DNA from: Diphasiastrum complanatum
Taxonomy: Eukaryota > Streptophyta > Lycopodiopsida > Lycopodiales > Lycopodiaceae
Direction of reading: 5' to 3'
DNA: 64,000 nt
Assembly: GCA_029204225.1 (NCBI GenBank)
Contig: CM055103.1
Coordinates: forward strand, 44,276,604-44,340,603
A program made the translations under genes and the position numbers. Shown in pieces: positions 1 to 10,649 of this stretch. The notes beneath the pieces are model-generated. The model did no database searches. It was not told the origin of the DNA and saw only the letters and a list, made by a program, of their open reading frames with translations. How positions within the stretch are numbered: the stretch's first letter is position 1; each line of letters starts with the position of its first letter.

Positions 1-59
1 ATGCTGGCCCCCAACACTAAACAATATGACTTGTATGCAATCGATTGAGCGGGAGATTG

Positions 60-870
60 AGGTATCAAGTCACTAGTTGATGAGACAATTTTTTTTTTAA
101 GATTTTTTTGAGTACTGATCATATTGATCTAAGATTCATTCACTTGGTTGAGTCCAGGGGTGTTGGATCTTGATGGATGTTATGACTGCAATCTAGATTT
201 GAGAAGATCTGATCAGTTTCAATTGGCTAATAGAAAGATTTTAGCCTTTTTTTTTTTTTTGTTTTTTCTAGATATCTCTCTGATCCTAGCTCTGATTGGT
301 CTGAGATTTTCATAGTAGACATCTTTCTATTGATCCTATCTGTGAGAGTTACTCAGTGCGAGGGTTGGCCTTGCAAGGGTTCTTTATACTGTTTTGCAAT
401 TAAAAAAAACCAACTTTCTTGCTATCTACTGGGAGTTAACTCTCGCTCTTTCAACAGTGGCTAGATCTGGATCAGATCTAACTTATGTCAAACTTGCGAA
501 GGTTCTGGATAGGTTTTTTCCTTACAACTTCATCAAATCTTCATATGAACTATGGATCTCAAGGTGAATAAGCGGGCATTGGTGGAACGGTGTCACCGAG
601 AGCCTGCCTGCTCCATAGCCTGCTCCATAGCCTGCTCCATAGCCTAAGTTACTTACCAATGGTGTGAGAGTTATTGATGTTTGTGAGGGTTCTTGATCAC
701 TTTTTGGCTTATAGATCAATCAATAATTCAAACTAACTCTCGCAGGTTTTTTTTGTATACCTATCTCAGTGAGATAGAGCTTCAAAATTTTTTGCGAGGG
801 TTATTGTTGGCTGATTCTGACAAATTCCCAAGATACTAGGCCCGAGCTACCCAAGAGCACATCTCGCCTT
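60..870 (-). mobile_element. Gypsy leader relic (non-coding)
   Basis: This stretch matches, on the minus strand, the untranslated leader of the Gypsy copies at 10650-11830 (minus) and 53066-54277 (plus). Shared landmarks are the line resembling 'gatcctagctctgattggtctgag' near 285, the CTCAGTGAGAT block near 765 and repeated GCGAGGGTT/AACTCTCGC words at about 360, 430, 740 and 795. In that orientation gag would lie to the left, mostly outside the window. Similarity ends near 870. There are no coding features. It is one more copy of the family whose better copies lie further right. Confidence 0.6.
607..645. repeat. 12-bp tandem repeat, about 3.25 copies
   Basis: The unit CCTGCTCCATAG is repeated three times perfectly plus a partial copy. 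It lies inside the Gypsy leader relic. Because the unit is a multiple of three, any frame through it gives a four-residue repeat, but there is no sign that it is translated. Confidence 0.9.
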
Positions 871-2225
871 AGACCAAAGAGGTCTCTGAAGAAGAGATGA
901 TGAAGAATGAGAGCCGAGGAATACTAGTTAAAAATGACAAGTAGAAACTGTGTGAGCTTCATGGTGAATCCCGAAAGATGGAATGACCATGTAGGAACTA
1001 GTATTTCTATGCATTTGTGATAAATGCAAGTAGACCTCTCTTAGAAAAATTGAGTGAGCCACTTTTTGATGGTGACCTCTAGTGGAGAAGCTAATTCCAC
1101 TTGTAATTTGTGTTATTTGAAATTGCCACTAGGATGCCACCTAAGGAGCTCTCTTGCTTATTTAAGAGACTCCCCCTTTGTAGAAGAGAGCTTTTTATGC
1201 ATTGTATCTACTCCATGTACAAATGAGAAGATCCTCCATGAGTTTTGATATAACGCTAAGCTCTTTGATCATGATTGTTTTTTTGAGTGATGCTCTTATG
1301 ATCATGCCCTTCCATTCCTTGTGTGTGGTTGTGGATTTAGTGTAGTTGTGGATTAATTGTGGAATAGAGTAGCGTGGATTAACTTTCTTGCTTTGTGAAT
1401 TAAAGTAGGAATTAGCATTGTGGTAAACCATTTAGACTGGGATTGTGATTTAGTTCTTGCAAATCCTATGATATCCCATTTCTTGATATTCTTGGAAGTC
1501 CAAGAATCAAGAAATGTGTGTTTTTTTTCTTGGACTCTCAATCAAAATGTTGTTTAGTTCTTGTTTCTTGATTCTTGCGTTTTGGTGAAATGTGTGTGTT
1601 AGATTAGTTTCAGTTTTCAAGAACCTGTTCATTCGATTATGCTACATTAGAAATAGGATTTCATTGGTGTTCAACCTTGTTGTAGTCTGAGCACCTTGAT
1701 TTGCATGTTTGGTTTGAATGCATGTGAATACGGTTCAAGAGAGAACTTCCCGAGTGTCCTTTGACAAGCATGACATTACTAAACGATTTCAAACATTCTG
1801 CCTGACCTGGGCATTGAAACGAGACAGAGAAACACCAAGAAATTGCCAAAGAAGCCTGGTAATAGGCAGAACAAGAAGTAGAACCACCTGTAACCAGAGA
1901 ACTAAAGAAAGAACCAGTAGACATATCTGAGTTCCTCCAGCATTGTCATCATCCATAGTCTACAGAATCACCAATCCAAAATCTTGATGACTGTGAAGAC
2001 AATTTGTTTGGACTGATCTCTCACACATTCCGCTCATCACAGTTACCACAACACTACACACACGTCCATTCAGGTTCTAACAGATTCTCCAGCTCTTGAA
2101 CAACTTCCATATCACATAAAACGAATCAAGATTCACTATAAAACCAGGTTCCACTAAAATACAACCTGCACTCAGATCTACACTCACATGTAGAATGGCT
2201 ATTCAGATCTACAGTGATCAAACAA
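871..2225. other. Unassigned AT-rich intergenic sequence
   Basis: No gene, recognisable transposon domain or clear repeat was found here. Short open frames (for example 1718-1930 plus and 1661-1924 minus) overlap each other on opposite strands and have no recognisable motif, so they are treated as chance. Confidence 0.5.
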
Positions 2226-2230
2226 ACTGC

Positions 2231-2333
2231 AAATGATCTGCACGACACCTGCATACCTGCACACGACAAGCAACCTGCAAACGATCTGCACGACACCTGC
2301 AAACCACCTGCATAACTGCACACGACAAGCAAC
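2231..2333. repeat. Tandem duplication, about 50-55 bp unit
   Basis: Two adjacent copies of a unit that begins with a GATCTGCACGACACCTGCA core and ends with CTGCACACGACAAGCAACC. The second copy carries a short extra internal CACCTGC piece. A word CACCTGCA recurs several times. No coding role is visible. Confidence 0.8.
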
Positions 2334-2394
2334 CGACCTCCACACCTGACCGCCGAGTCCTACAAGCACCTTCATTCCCTCCTACCCGAGCCGC

Positions 2395-2520
2395 CCAACA
2401 CGCCTCCTTCACTCCAATCTCGCCCGAGCCCTCATGCACTCCCATCTTGCTCGAGCCGCCCCTGCACGACCTCCTTCACTCCCATCTCGTCCGAGCCCTC
2501 CTTCACTCCCATCTTGGCAG
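2395..2520. repeat. Imperfect repeats of a CACTCCCATCTCG-type unit
   Basis: Three to four imperfect copies of a pyrimidine-rich unit (CACTCCCATCT followed by CGYCCGAGCC) lie one after another. Both strands give proline/serine- or glycine-rich open frames simply because of this composition, so no protein is called. Confidence 0.7.
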
Positions 2521-2674
2521 ACTCCGAGCCTCTCCACATCACTCATCCATCAGCCGACGACATTACTTACTCCTTTCTCAGCCGAGACATACACTCCTTC
2601 CTTACCTGATAAATTCAATTCATGCACTAACCCAGCCACCTTCACTCCTACATCAAGTGAATCCTTAGCTTATC

Positions 2675-2870
2675 CGAATCCTTAACTTAGCCATTAACCA
2701 ACTCCTTACCCACGTCCTTAACTAACCCATTGACTGAATCCTTAGTTACCCATTAACCGACTCATTACCTTACTCACAACCGGACTCCTTAGCACCTCCA
2801 TTACCCGAGTCCTTAGCAAACCCATTAACCGAGCACCTAACTTACCTATTAACCAAGTCCTAGCCTTACC
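2675..2870. repeat. Degenerate repeats of a CCCATTAACCGA / TCCTTAGC unit
   Basis: A decayed array in which the words ACCCATTAACCGA and GTCCTTAGC alternate about every 25-35 bases over nearly 200 bases. The copies have diverged. An A-homopolymer follows near 2884. No coding or structural function can be assigned. Confidence 0.65.
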
Positions 2871-3179
2871 AAATAACCAGTGCAAAAAAAAAAAAAAAAA
2901 ACCTATACAAAAAACCAAAAAATACACCTTACCCAATGGAACACCACTACGATCCCAATTCGACAAAAGACTATCCACCCGAAATGGTGTCACCTACTTC
3001 TGAGCAAGTCCGCCAACAACATAGGTTCTCTTGAATGAAATCCCAAATACACGACCACAAACCCATTCGAGAGACGGGAATCTACTAGAGCCAAATCTTC
3101 ACATGCATGAGGCCATTTAAATGGTGCTGAATCATCACAGGCCAAAACACACCTTAATGGAGCATTTGCTGACCACGGA

Positions 3180-4130
3180 GCTCATATCGAGAAGCAAACC
3201 CCAAAGTTAGATCTACCCGAGTACGACGTTAGTTCAGACCCTCAAATATTTTTACAAGTCTTTGAGAATGCGTGCGAAGTTATGGCGAAACATCCAATGA
3301 TGGTCCAACTGTTTTCAATGACCATGATTGATAAAGCACATGAATGGTTTTTTAACCTAGATCGTGAAGATACACTAGACTGGTCTATATTGAAAAAGTC
3401 CTTTAACAAACGTTTCAAGCCCTTTCGTTCGATAGAAAGCCCTTTTGTGAAATTGTGTAACATCAAGATGGCAAAAGATGAGAAAGTACGAGACTATATC
3501 GAATGTTTCAAGCACTTAAAAAGTCAAGCACACAAACAGCCCACCGAAAAGATGATCATTATCTGGTTCTTAGTAGGCCTTCCAAGATGGATTAGACGTG
3601 AGCTTAGATCTAATGACGAATATGAGAGCTTAAAGACAACTATGTCTGACGCCATCAGGGAGAAAGATGAAGGATCAGATGTTGACAATTGTAGAGAAAA
3701 GAGCACGTCATGTTGTCCATGAATCGAAGCTGAGAACGAGGATACTCTGATCAGCTTTGGAAATCATAGGTGGAGTTGCTTAACAAGCAACATCAATTGC
3801 AAATGGAGAAACTCACTATGGAGTTTCGAGACACCTTGAAGTCTATCCAAAGTAATATGTCTGGTTAGCTACTCCCTAGATAGGTACACTATAGACGCAA
3901 AGACATTTGGTGCCAACACTGTAGGGCTACGCATCCTATTAATGATTGCCCTTCATTTCAGCCTATTCACACAAATCCTATACAATGATATGAAGAACAA
4001 CCATCCCAATCTAGACATTCCTTGCCTTATCACGAACACCATCTAGAAAATCTAGAAGTACTCGCCATACAAGATGGCTATGCGATTGCACAAGGGCCAA
4101 TGAAGGGCCAAATCTGAGTAGCTGATGGTA
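3180..4130 (+). pseudogene. Gypsy gag relic
   Basis: The frame at 3282-3722 encodes a Retrotrans_gag-type capsid segment: an AHEWFFNL block, the (N/M)RF-K-P-F/R core near residue 46 and a REKDEGSD acidic tail. It aligns by eye with the gag segments at 9842-10225 (minus) and 54656-54862 (plus). About 170 bases downstream, near 3905-3945, is a zinc knuckle with spacing CX2CX3HX4C (residues WCQHCRATHPINDC). The frame between them is broken and there is no upstream LTR or primer site. It is a truncated, older relative of the other Gypsy copies and ends at about 4130, where a minus-strand Gypsy 3' region begins. Confidence 0.75.
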
Positions 4131-4189
4131 TTTCGCGTTGGATCACCTGTTTGGTGCCAGAGTTGTCAGAAGATGAGGAGGCCATGTCA

Positions 4190-5380
4190 GTAGTGATAGT
4201 TAAAGTGCAAAAAAGTAGGAAAAACGGTGGAAAAGGTAAAAAGAGGTGGAAACGAGAAAAACTGTGAATAACAAGTGTTGAATAATAAGAACAGCAGTTC
4301 AGAGTGCAGATATGGGTTCAGAGTATGCAGATGATGGCTTGTATGAAGTTTGGTCACATTTAGAGAACTTGGAAATTTCAGTGAAAATTTGAACAGAACT
4401 TCGCCAGGAAAAGTGACAAATGACTCGAATTCAGCCCTTATATAGCGGAAATTAGAGTGCGAATTAGGTGAAATCCACTTTTCCTTGCTCAGTTTCACCC
4501 AAATTTTGGCAGGGACCTTCTTCACAAAATTTTAAGACCTCAGAGAAGTTTGCGAGAGTTCAGAAGGTGATTTGACTACCCTGCGAAGGTTCTGCGAGAG
4601 TTTTGACAATCTACGAGGGTTCAATCCTCGTAGGGAGTGTATGCTCGCACAACATGTTCCTGTTGTTGGATTTTCGAGATCAGACCATGTCGACAGGCTA
4701 ATTTCACTGTTTTGATTCCATTTATGCCCCCTGTGAAGGTTGGGTTGATGATCTTGATGTTGTGCGAAGGTTCTGAAGACTCTGCTTCTTGGAACCCTTG
4801 CATACACTAAAAATTGATGTTCTTTTTATCAAAAACCCTCGCAGAGATTTTCATGGATGCATTTGGGTCAGATCTAGTGACTATCCAAGTTTCAAGAGCT
4901 ATCTCCCAGGGGATCTCCAAAAATCATGAAAAAAGTGCTCTTTTAGAGTATTTTTTGACGAGATCTTGAGATTCTCTGATTTTTAACTTTTGCAAACTGG
5001 TAATCTGCTTCATCCATGTTAGATTTGACTGTTGGTAGCTCTCTGAAAGTTCTAATAGATATTTGGTAGCAGATCCATCAGTTTTGGGTGAAATGTGCCC
5101 TTATTTTGCCATAGTTACTGAGATCAAGGTCTCTGATATGCAAATTGGGGGGCTTATTGGTGTAATCTGATGATATGCTTCCCTCTCGATCCTACCTGGA
5201 TCTGGACCTTTCATGGATCTTGATGGATCTAGCTTGATATGGCTTGATCTTCCTAGATCTAGTTGTGATGGCCGCAGAATAGCTTTTCGAATGTGCCACC
5301 ACCAACCTGGGTCTGTCTTACTGTGGTGGCCAGTACTTGTGCAACCGGCTACCGTTGATGGGTGTGTTGAACGGTGTCCC
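4190..5380 (-). other. Gypsy 3' spacer between integrase and extra ORF (copy A)
   Basis: This non-coding stretch is homologous throughout to 57200-58200 in the same minus orientation. Shared landmarks are GGATCAC..TGTTTGGTGCCAGAG at the left end, the GGAAAAACGGTGGA block near 4218, and GCGAGAGTT/AACTCTCGC-like words between about 4545 and 4630. Conservation between two copies indicates a regular part of the element and not random filler. Confidence 0.65.
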
Positions 5381-5399
5381 ATCTAGATTTTCCAGATTC

Positions 5400-6125
5400 A
5401 CGACTCCATGATTAAGAATTTTTTTGATCCGATAAGGACCTTCACCTGTGAATTTTTATTTTTCCTTGATCGCCTTGGTTTTATACACCAGGACTAGATC
5501 TCCGGAACGAAGATCCTTCTTTTGTAACCTGAGATCATGCCATGCTTTGCGTCTTTCCTTCTCAGCTGCCAGTGCATGCACAACTAGTAAGCGTGTTTCA
5601 CAAAGCTTATGCAGAGCTTCGTGGCGTAATTGTAGAGATTTGGATTCATCAAGGCGTTGCGTGGTGGCAATCCTTAATGAAGGGACTAAAAACTCTACTG
5701 GCATTACAACATCCTGACCATATATCAATTGGAAGGGTGTTTGATCAGTGCTTCCCTTATATGCTATCCTGAATGCCCACAGAGCAGCATGCAACTTGTG
5801 TTTCCAATCTGATCTGCTAGCTTCAACTATTTTCGTGAGCACGCCACATAGGATCTTATTGGATGATTCTGCTTGCCCATTACCGCGAGGATAATAAGGC
5901 GTACTGGTTCTATGGATCACAAAGAATTCCTCCAACAGGACCTTGATGGTCTCATTGAGAAATGACTTCCATGATCGTTGACTATTTCCACCGGGCATCC
6001 AAAGCGCACAATGATAATTTCATAGAGGGACTTGGCAGTGGTCCTAGCATCAGCTACTCTTACTATCTTGGCTTCGACCCACTTGGTGAGATAGTCGGTG
6101 GCTACGCCCAACTACTCTGTCAAGG
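5400..6125 (-). pseudogene. Gypsy integrase relic (copy A)
   Basis: Two overlapping minus-strand frames (6111-5917 and 5998-5456) together cover the integrase core, with a frameshift near 5960. Visible are TDYLTKWVEAK, the second catalytic Asp in NDHGSHF, and the catalytic Glu region YYPRGNGQAESSNK, followed by the C-terminal part (TPFQLIYGQD, MPVEFLVPSLRIATT). The HHCC zinc domain and the first catalytic Asp region are missing because the sequence jumps directly from an RT fragment to the middle of the core. No chromodomain follows, which fits the non-chromodomain plant Gypsy groups (Tat/Athila type). Confidence 0.85.
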
Positions 6126-6345
6126 ACACTTTCTGTAAAGGGTAAAGGAAAATGATCCTTTTTGGTGACTGCATTTAGCGCCTTCAGATTCACACAAATT
6201 CGCATTTTGCCATCAGTTAATGGTATAGAATCAGTAGGTACTGGATCCGCTACTGGTTCTTTCTGCTTCTGTGCTCTGGTGACCACCATCACGGGTACAC
6301 TTGTTTTATTCTGAGCTATTGGTCTTCGCTTGATTGTTATCAAAT
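6126..6345 (-). pseudogene. Gypsy linker/RT fragment created by deletions (copy A)
   Basis: A minus-strand frame starts in the gag-protease linker (VTRAQKQKE, as in VTRAQKRKE of the 54-63 kb element) and passes directly into the RT motif GKMRICVNLKALNAVTKKDH, ending at SVLDRV. Protease and the first part of RT are therefore deleted in frame. After SVLDRV the sequence jumps to integrase. The residues seen are not enough for any catalytic activity. Confidence 0.8.
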
Positions 6346-6349
6346 TTAC

Positions 6350-7400
6350 AGGAGCTATAGTTGGTGGTGGCTTCGGTCTTGCTGGGTAGTCTTTATAGCA
6401 ATGCCCATAACCACAGTCATGATAAAATGGTACAAATTTATCTTTATTTGGACATTCTGCAACTCTGTGATTTTCTCCACATGCAAAGCATCCAAGTGGT
6501 GGTCTGGTCCAATTTCTAGATGCTTGTTGTTGCGTAGCAGCATAAATAACATATTGTTATGAAGATCCACCTTCTTGATCATAATCATAGGTCCATTGTT
6601 CGGCACTTCTGTACGGTTCTGATTCCATCAAATTGGCAGGAGGAGCGAAATGCTTTGGTGGGGCAGGTAAGGCTAATCGTTTCGGATATCCAAGAGCAGA
6701 TTGTCGAGGTCTGGCTGCTGGATTTCCTCCATATTGTGATTCTCGATATCCCATTTGGGCATACTGTTGCTGAATTATCCGAGGATTTAAGTTTCAAAAA
6801 TCAATCTCATGATCAAGCGAATTACACAAATGGCATACACTGATTTCCATTCATTTTTTCAATTGAGGACACTCATTCACTGTGTGATTTTCTATACAAA
6901 TAGAACACTAGACATTTTCCCGAGTAGGAAAAGTCTTTGCAAACTTCTCAGGTTCCTTTTTCACTTGTCCATAGAAATCTTCCAATGCTTTGGTCTTCTC
7001 ATCAAATTGTGACTACAACTTTTCCATCTGTTTCTGATGGTTCTTCCCGAGTTTCTCAAACTCATTGGGCATCATTTCTGCAGTAGCGTTGACATTCATT
7101 GATGCAATAGTGGTGGATGTCGTAGTGGTCTGCCCTGCTGTATAAGGCAACATACTGATATTCGGCTCATCATCTGAATCTTCATCCTCCTCTCGAATTG
7201 CATCATCCATAGCATTTTGCAAAAGTGCATAATCATTATCTAAAAATTTCGTCATAGACTTCACAAGATTTAGCATAGATCTGAAAAAGTCTAAATGGAT
7301 CTGTTAATCCATTGTATTTTGGCAGATCCAAATGAGGTGCTCTTCTAACAATGATTGACTTAACTTCTTGAGGAGCACCTCCAGGGCAGCCATCTTCACA
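6350..7400 (-). pseudogene. Gypsy gag relic (copy A)
   Basis: Broken minus-strand frames (7276-7013, 6754-6557, 6606-6355) encode the C-terminal half of gag. They include AMDDAIREEDEDSDDEP, a zinc knuckle with CX2C-type spacing near 6890, and a CFACGENHRVAEC knuckle near 6470 with CX2CX3HX4C spacing, followed by a CGYGHCYKD second knuckle that has lost its last Cys. The main capsid domain between about 7280 and 7340 is missing compared with 54279-54862. Stop codons separate the pieces. Confidence 0.75.
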
Positions 7401-7439
7401 GATTCAGATTAAGCAGACAATGAGCTTGGATCTAGATTT

Positions 7440-8586
7440 TCAATCAAAATGATCTCAGATCAGATCTGCTAGATCTATCAGATTTCTAAAAAAAGATTTT
7501 GAAATTCAATCAATCGATACTTCTCAAAAATGAAAAATTTCTCAAAATCCAAATCAGACTATATTAGATTTGACCCAAAGTTTGACAAAGACTTGATCTG
7601 GAAAATTAGAACCTAAAAATAGTACTGGCTAAGGTTTCCTAGTCAAAGATTGGCTTGGCGAAGGTTCAGTAGTGCTATTTTGGAAAAAAAAAACTCTCTG
7701 ATCAAGTTTTTCTGACAATTTCTATGCAAATAACCTTCGCCAAACTCTCAGATTCGAAATCTAACATAGATAAAGCTAGGGTAGAGCAGTGAAGGTTTTT
7801 GGCACACAAAAACACAGTTTATATAGTTTGGCGAAGGTAAAAATCAAGATTTTCCATGATTTGGATAGGAAGAATGTTTGTCGAACTCAAAAATAATATT
7901 TTACTATAAATAAAATGTTCTGGAAACTTGACGAAGGTTTTGGCGTAGAATCAAGAGTAATACTGGTATTTTTGCAAAAAAGAGACTTTTCTGACAAAAA
8001 TATGGCAATATGACAACTGATCCTCTGAGAAAACCTTTTATATCTAATATTATTCTTCGCCGATTTGGCAGTAGATAGATCTGAATCACACCTATGCACA
8101 GTGAATCGGACGAAGGTTCTTATCATGTATTTTTTAGGATTTTGATAATTTTTGGTGTTTTTTGATGGTTTTTCTGATGTTTCTGGAAATCTGCTGGGAA
8201 GGATTGTTCGCCCTTCAAACTGAAGGTCCTCTGATCAAAACCAAAGGTGTCTACAACTTGGCAAAGGTTTCCTGAAAGAGGGCAAAAAGTTATCAGCTCT
8301 GATGATGATTTTTGCCTCCTTTTGACCACAATTTGACAAATTTGACCGATTTTTGTTGTTTTTTCTGATATTTCAGATCCAAATGGATCTTAAGATTGGT
8401 GATCTGAATAGCTTTTCCTATTCCACAATCAAATTAGAATTCAGACAAGCAAATTCACTCAAATCAAGCAAAATCACTCCAAAACTAACCCTAAATGCAG
8501 ATCTAACACTATTCATGCAATGACAAGATGCCTAATGCAAGCTAACCATCCAACAAACATGCTGCAAACTAAAAAATTAGCGTAGC
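7440..8586 (-). other. Gypsy untranslated leader (copy A)
   Basis: This AT-rich sequence between primer site and gag has repeated short words of the type GCGAAGGTT or AACCTTCGCC (about 7630, 7660, 7735, 7835, 7935, 8110, 8265). It corresponds in position to the leaders at 53066-54277 and 10650-11834 but is diverged. No coding potential is visible. Confidence 0.6.
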
Positions 8587-8604
8587 TCCCCGGCAACGGC
8601 GCCA
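8587..8604 (-). other. Primer binding site, tRNA-Asp type (copy A)
   Basis: On the minus strand this reads TGGCGCCGTTGCCGGGGA, complementary to the 3' end of plant tRNA-Asp (CCCCGGCAACGGCGCCA). It lies four bases inside the LTR end at 8609, as expected for minus-strand strong-stop priming. The same 18 bases occur on plus at 53048-53065. Confidence 0.92.
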
Positions 8605-8608
8605 AAAT

Positions 8609-9300
8609 TGTAGTGGGTTTCTTTCCTTGCCTAACCTCAATCCAAAATCTAATCAATCTAGCATCAAAGAGATGAAGTTAGTTGTCACGCATAGATTCGT
8701 TCCCATGAGAGCGATAAAATAGTTCAGACTTCAGCATGAATGGAAGATTCACATCCAACTCTAACATCCATTAACCCTAAGCATTAACACTACATCCACT
8801 AACACTAGATCCACAACAAGATAGCTTACTCTTTCTCTCTCTCCCTTTCTCTCTCCTAGAAAGTATAATAACATGCAATCCCAATAACAATCAAATCCAA
8901 CAAGCAAAACACAAATAAAGCATGAGAGATGGAGGAAAAGTGATAGAGAGCAAGGACATTCATAAATCCATTTCACAAGAGAACCAATATGCTTTATCAA
9001 AATGAAGAAATAAAACATGTGTAGGAACTCGAGTTGGTCCCTTTTTATAGTAGAGAGGAGGACCCCAGCCTCTGAATCCTATTGGTCCATTTCTGCCTCC
9101 CTAATCATTCAAATTTTTAAAAAGGGTGAGAACCATCCAAATTGGAGGGAAACCCAACTTTATTCACTAACTTGACATTTAGGCCCTGCGACATTAAAAG
9201 TCTCGCAAAAAGACCTAAAGTCCTTTTATTGACTTTCTAATCAAATAACTATGTGATCATCGGGTTGGACTTACACACGCAGGGTGCCAAATCCATCTCA
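8609..9300 (-). repeat. 5' LTR of Gypsy copy A
   Basis: On the minus strand this stretch starts TGAGATGGATTTGG and ends CCCACTACA next to the primer site, giving TG...CA ends. Its first 60 bases resemble the LTR at 52430 (GGCA.CCTG.GTGTGTAAG). It appears to sit inside or against the gag of Gypsy copy B, whose reading frame stops at about 9310. The outer boundary is placed by the TG rule and similarity, not by a target duplication. Confidence 0.65.
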
Positions 9301-9309
9301 CTTATTAAC

Positions 9310-10579
9310 TAGGGTTAGGGTTGCCTTGGGATCCGCAAATCCTCCGACAAAATATTTCTTTCGGCCTGCACCATTGTTGCTGCTCAAGTTGAGACGATGT
9401 TGGTGCTTCATGTTCCGTTGCTGCCAGATTCACATGAGCCACTTGGTGATTAGCTGACCTTGGTGGTGTAGGTATGGCCATGCACTGCTGGTTGTTCGGA
9501 GCGCCATACCTTGGTGCCACATTGGGTGCCCCTTGATGATAAGGATAAGAGATCTGATAAGGATTCCTCTTCTATTCTATGATCCGGGGGTTAAATGGGC
9601 AAAATGTCGTCTCGTGTGATGATGTGTTGTATAGATGGCAAAATCTTTGTGTCAATCTCAGGTTTTGCTTTAATATCGGACATTCATTGGTTGTATGGTT
9701 CTGAGTGCAAACTGAGCACCATACATTTTCTCGGCGAGGATACTGTAGTTGGTTCTAATCTGGTGGATTGGAAATTGGTGCTACAGCTCCCTGCAAGGCC
9801 TTCAGTTTTTGATTAAACTGAGATGTCAGTTGTTCTATCTGCTATTTGTGTAGTTGTTCCATCAACAGTTCTGTGGATAGGTTGGATGCGTTGGATGACG
9901 ATGATGCTACTGAAGGAGTTGGAGTATGGGTGGTCAGATAAGATTCCTCGTCTGAACCCTCATTCTCCTCCCTGATGGCATATTCCATTGCTTCTTGCAA
10001 TGTAGCATACTGCTCCCGTCTTTTAAGTTCTCTTCTGATACTACATGGCAATCCCAAGAGGAACCACATAATAACCGCATGATTGGGAGTTAGGGTTGTG
10101 TTGCACTTGGATTTTAAATGTTTGACCCATTCAATATAGTCCCTGACCCTTTCTCTTTTTTCCATCTTCACTTTGCTCAGCAGGAGAAATGGATCTTTTA
10201 GGAACTTTCTTGGTTTAAAGCGCATGATGAGAGCCGCTTTAACCGCTTCCTAAGTGATTTTCTCTTCTTCTGGTAGGTTGAAGAACCAATCTTGTGCTAC
10301 TGCTACTAGAGACATTGGGAACATCATCAATATCTCTACCGGTGTCCTCTCGCCGTAAATTTTGCAGGCTTGCTCGTAGATCTGGAGGAACTTGATAAGA
10401 CCTGATGACCCATCATCTTTAGGTATTTCTGTACGTGGTGCCCTCCAAACTGCTTGCAATGGTGCAACCATTGATGCTGGATTTGGTTCTGCCTCGATTT
10501 GCGCAACTGCTACTATGGGAAGGTTTGGTGCTTGATTTGCTATTCTTCTCGTGATTGATTGTCCGGATCTTAGATTCAT
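9310..10579 (-). pseudogene. Gypsy gag (copy B)
   Basis: gag begins near 10579 with MNLRSGQSIT, runs through the capsid domain (FLQIYEQACKIYGE, MFPMSLVAVAQDWFFNLPEEE; then RFKPRKFLKDPFLLLSKVKM, RVRDYIEWVKHL, AVIMWFLLGLPCSIRREL) and an acidic IREENEGSDEE segment to zinc knuckles around 9660-9760. One stop breaks it near 10250 and another near 9842. It is the best reference for the capsid domain of this family in the window. The C-terminal knuckle pair is cut off at about 9310. Confidence 0.88.
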
Positions 10580-10649
10580 TTGGCGGTAGAGTCCAAGGAT
10601 GTTGGATCTTGCTAATACAGTGGAATTCAATCTGGATCTTAAAGGATCT

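Larger units (their letters stand above)
4135..9300 (-). mobile_element. Internally deleted Gypsy LTR retrotransposon (copy A)
   Basis: Reading leftwards from 9300, it has a 5' LTR (8609-9300), a primer binding site for tRNA-Asp (8587-8604), an untranslated leader (about 7440-8586), gag pieces, a short piece of reverse transcriptase, a partial integrase and a 3' non-coding spacer homologous to 57180-58200. The start of the extra ORF (Met-Ala then four Ser) is visible near 4181. At least three coding segments are missing: the main capsid domain, everything from the gag/protease linker to mid-RT, and RT to integrase. It cannot be autonomous. No 3' LTR was found; the left end stops against the gag relic at about 4130. 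Confidence 0.75.

Noticed and set aside
9311-9324. Telomere-like words (TTAGGG/AGGGTT) next to a Gypsy LTR
   Set aside because: Only two units occur; this is expected by chance and there is no array.
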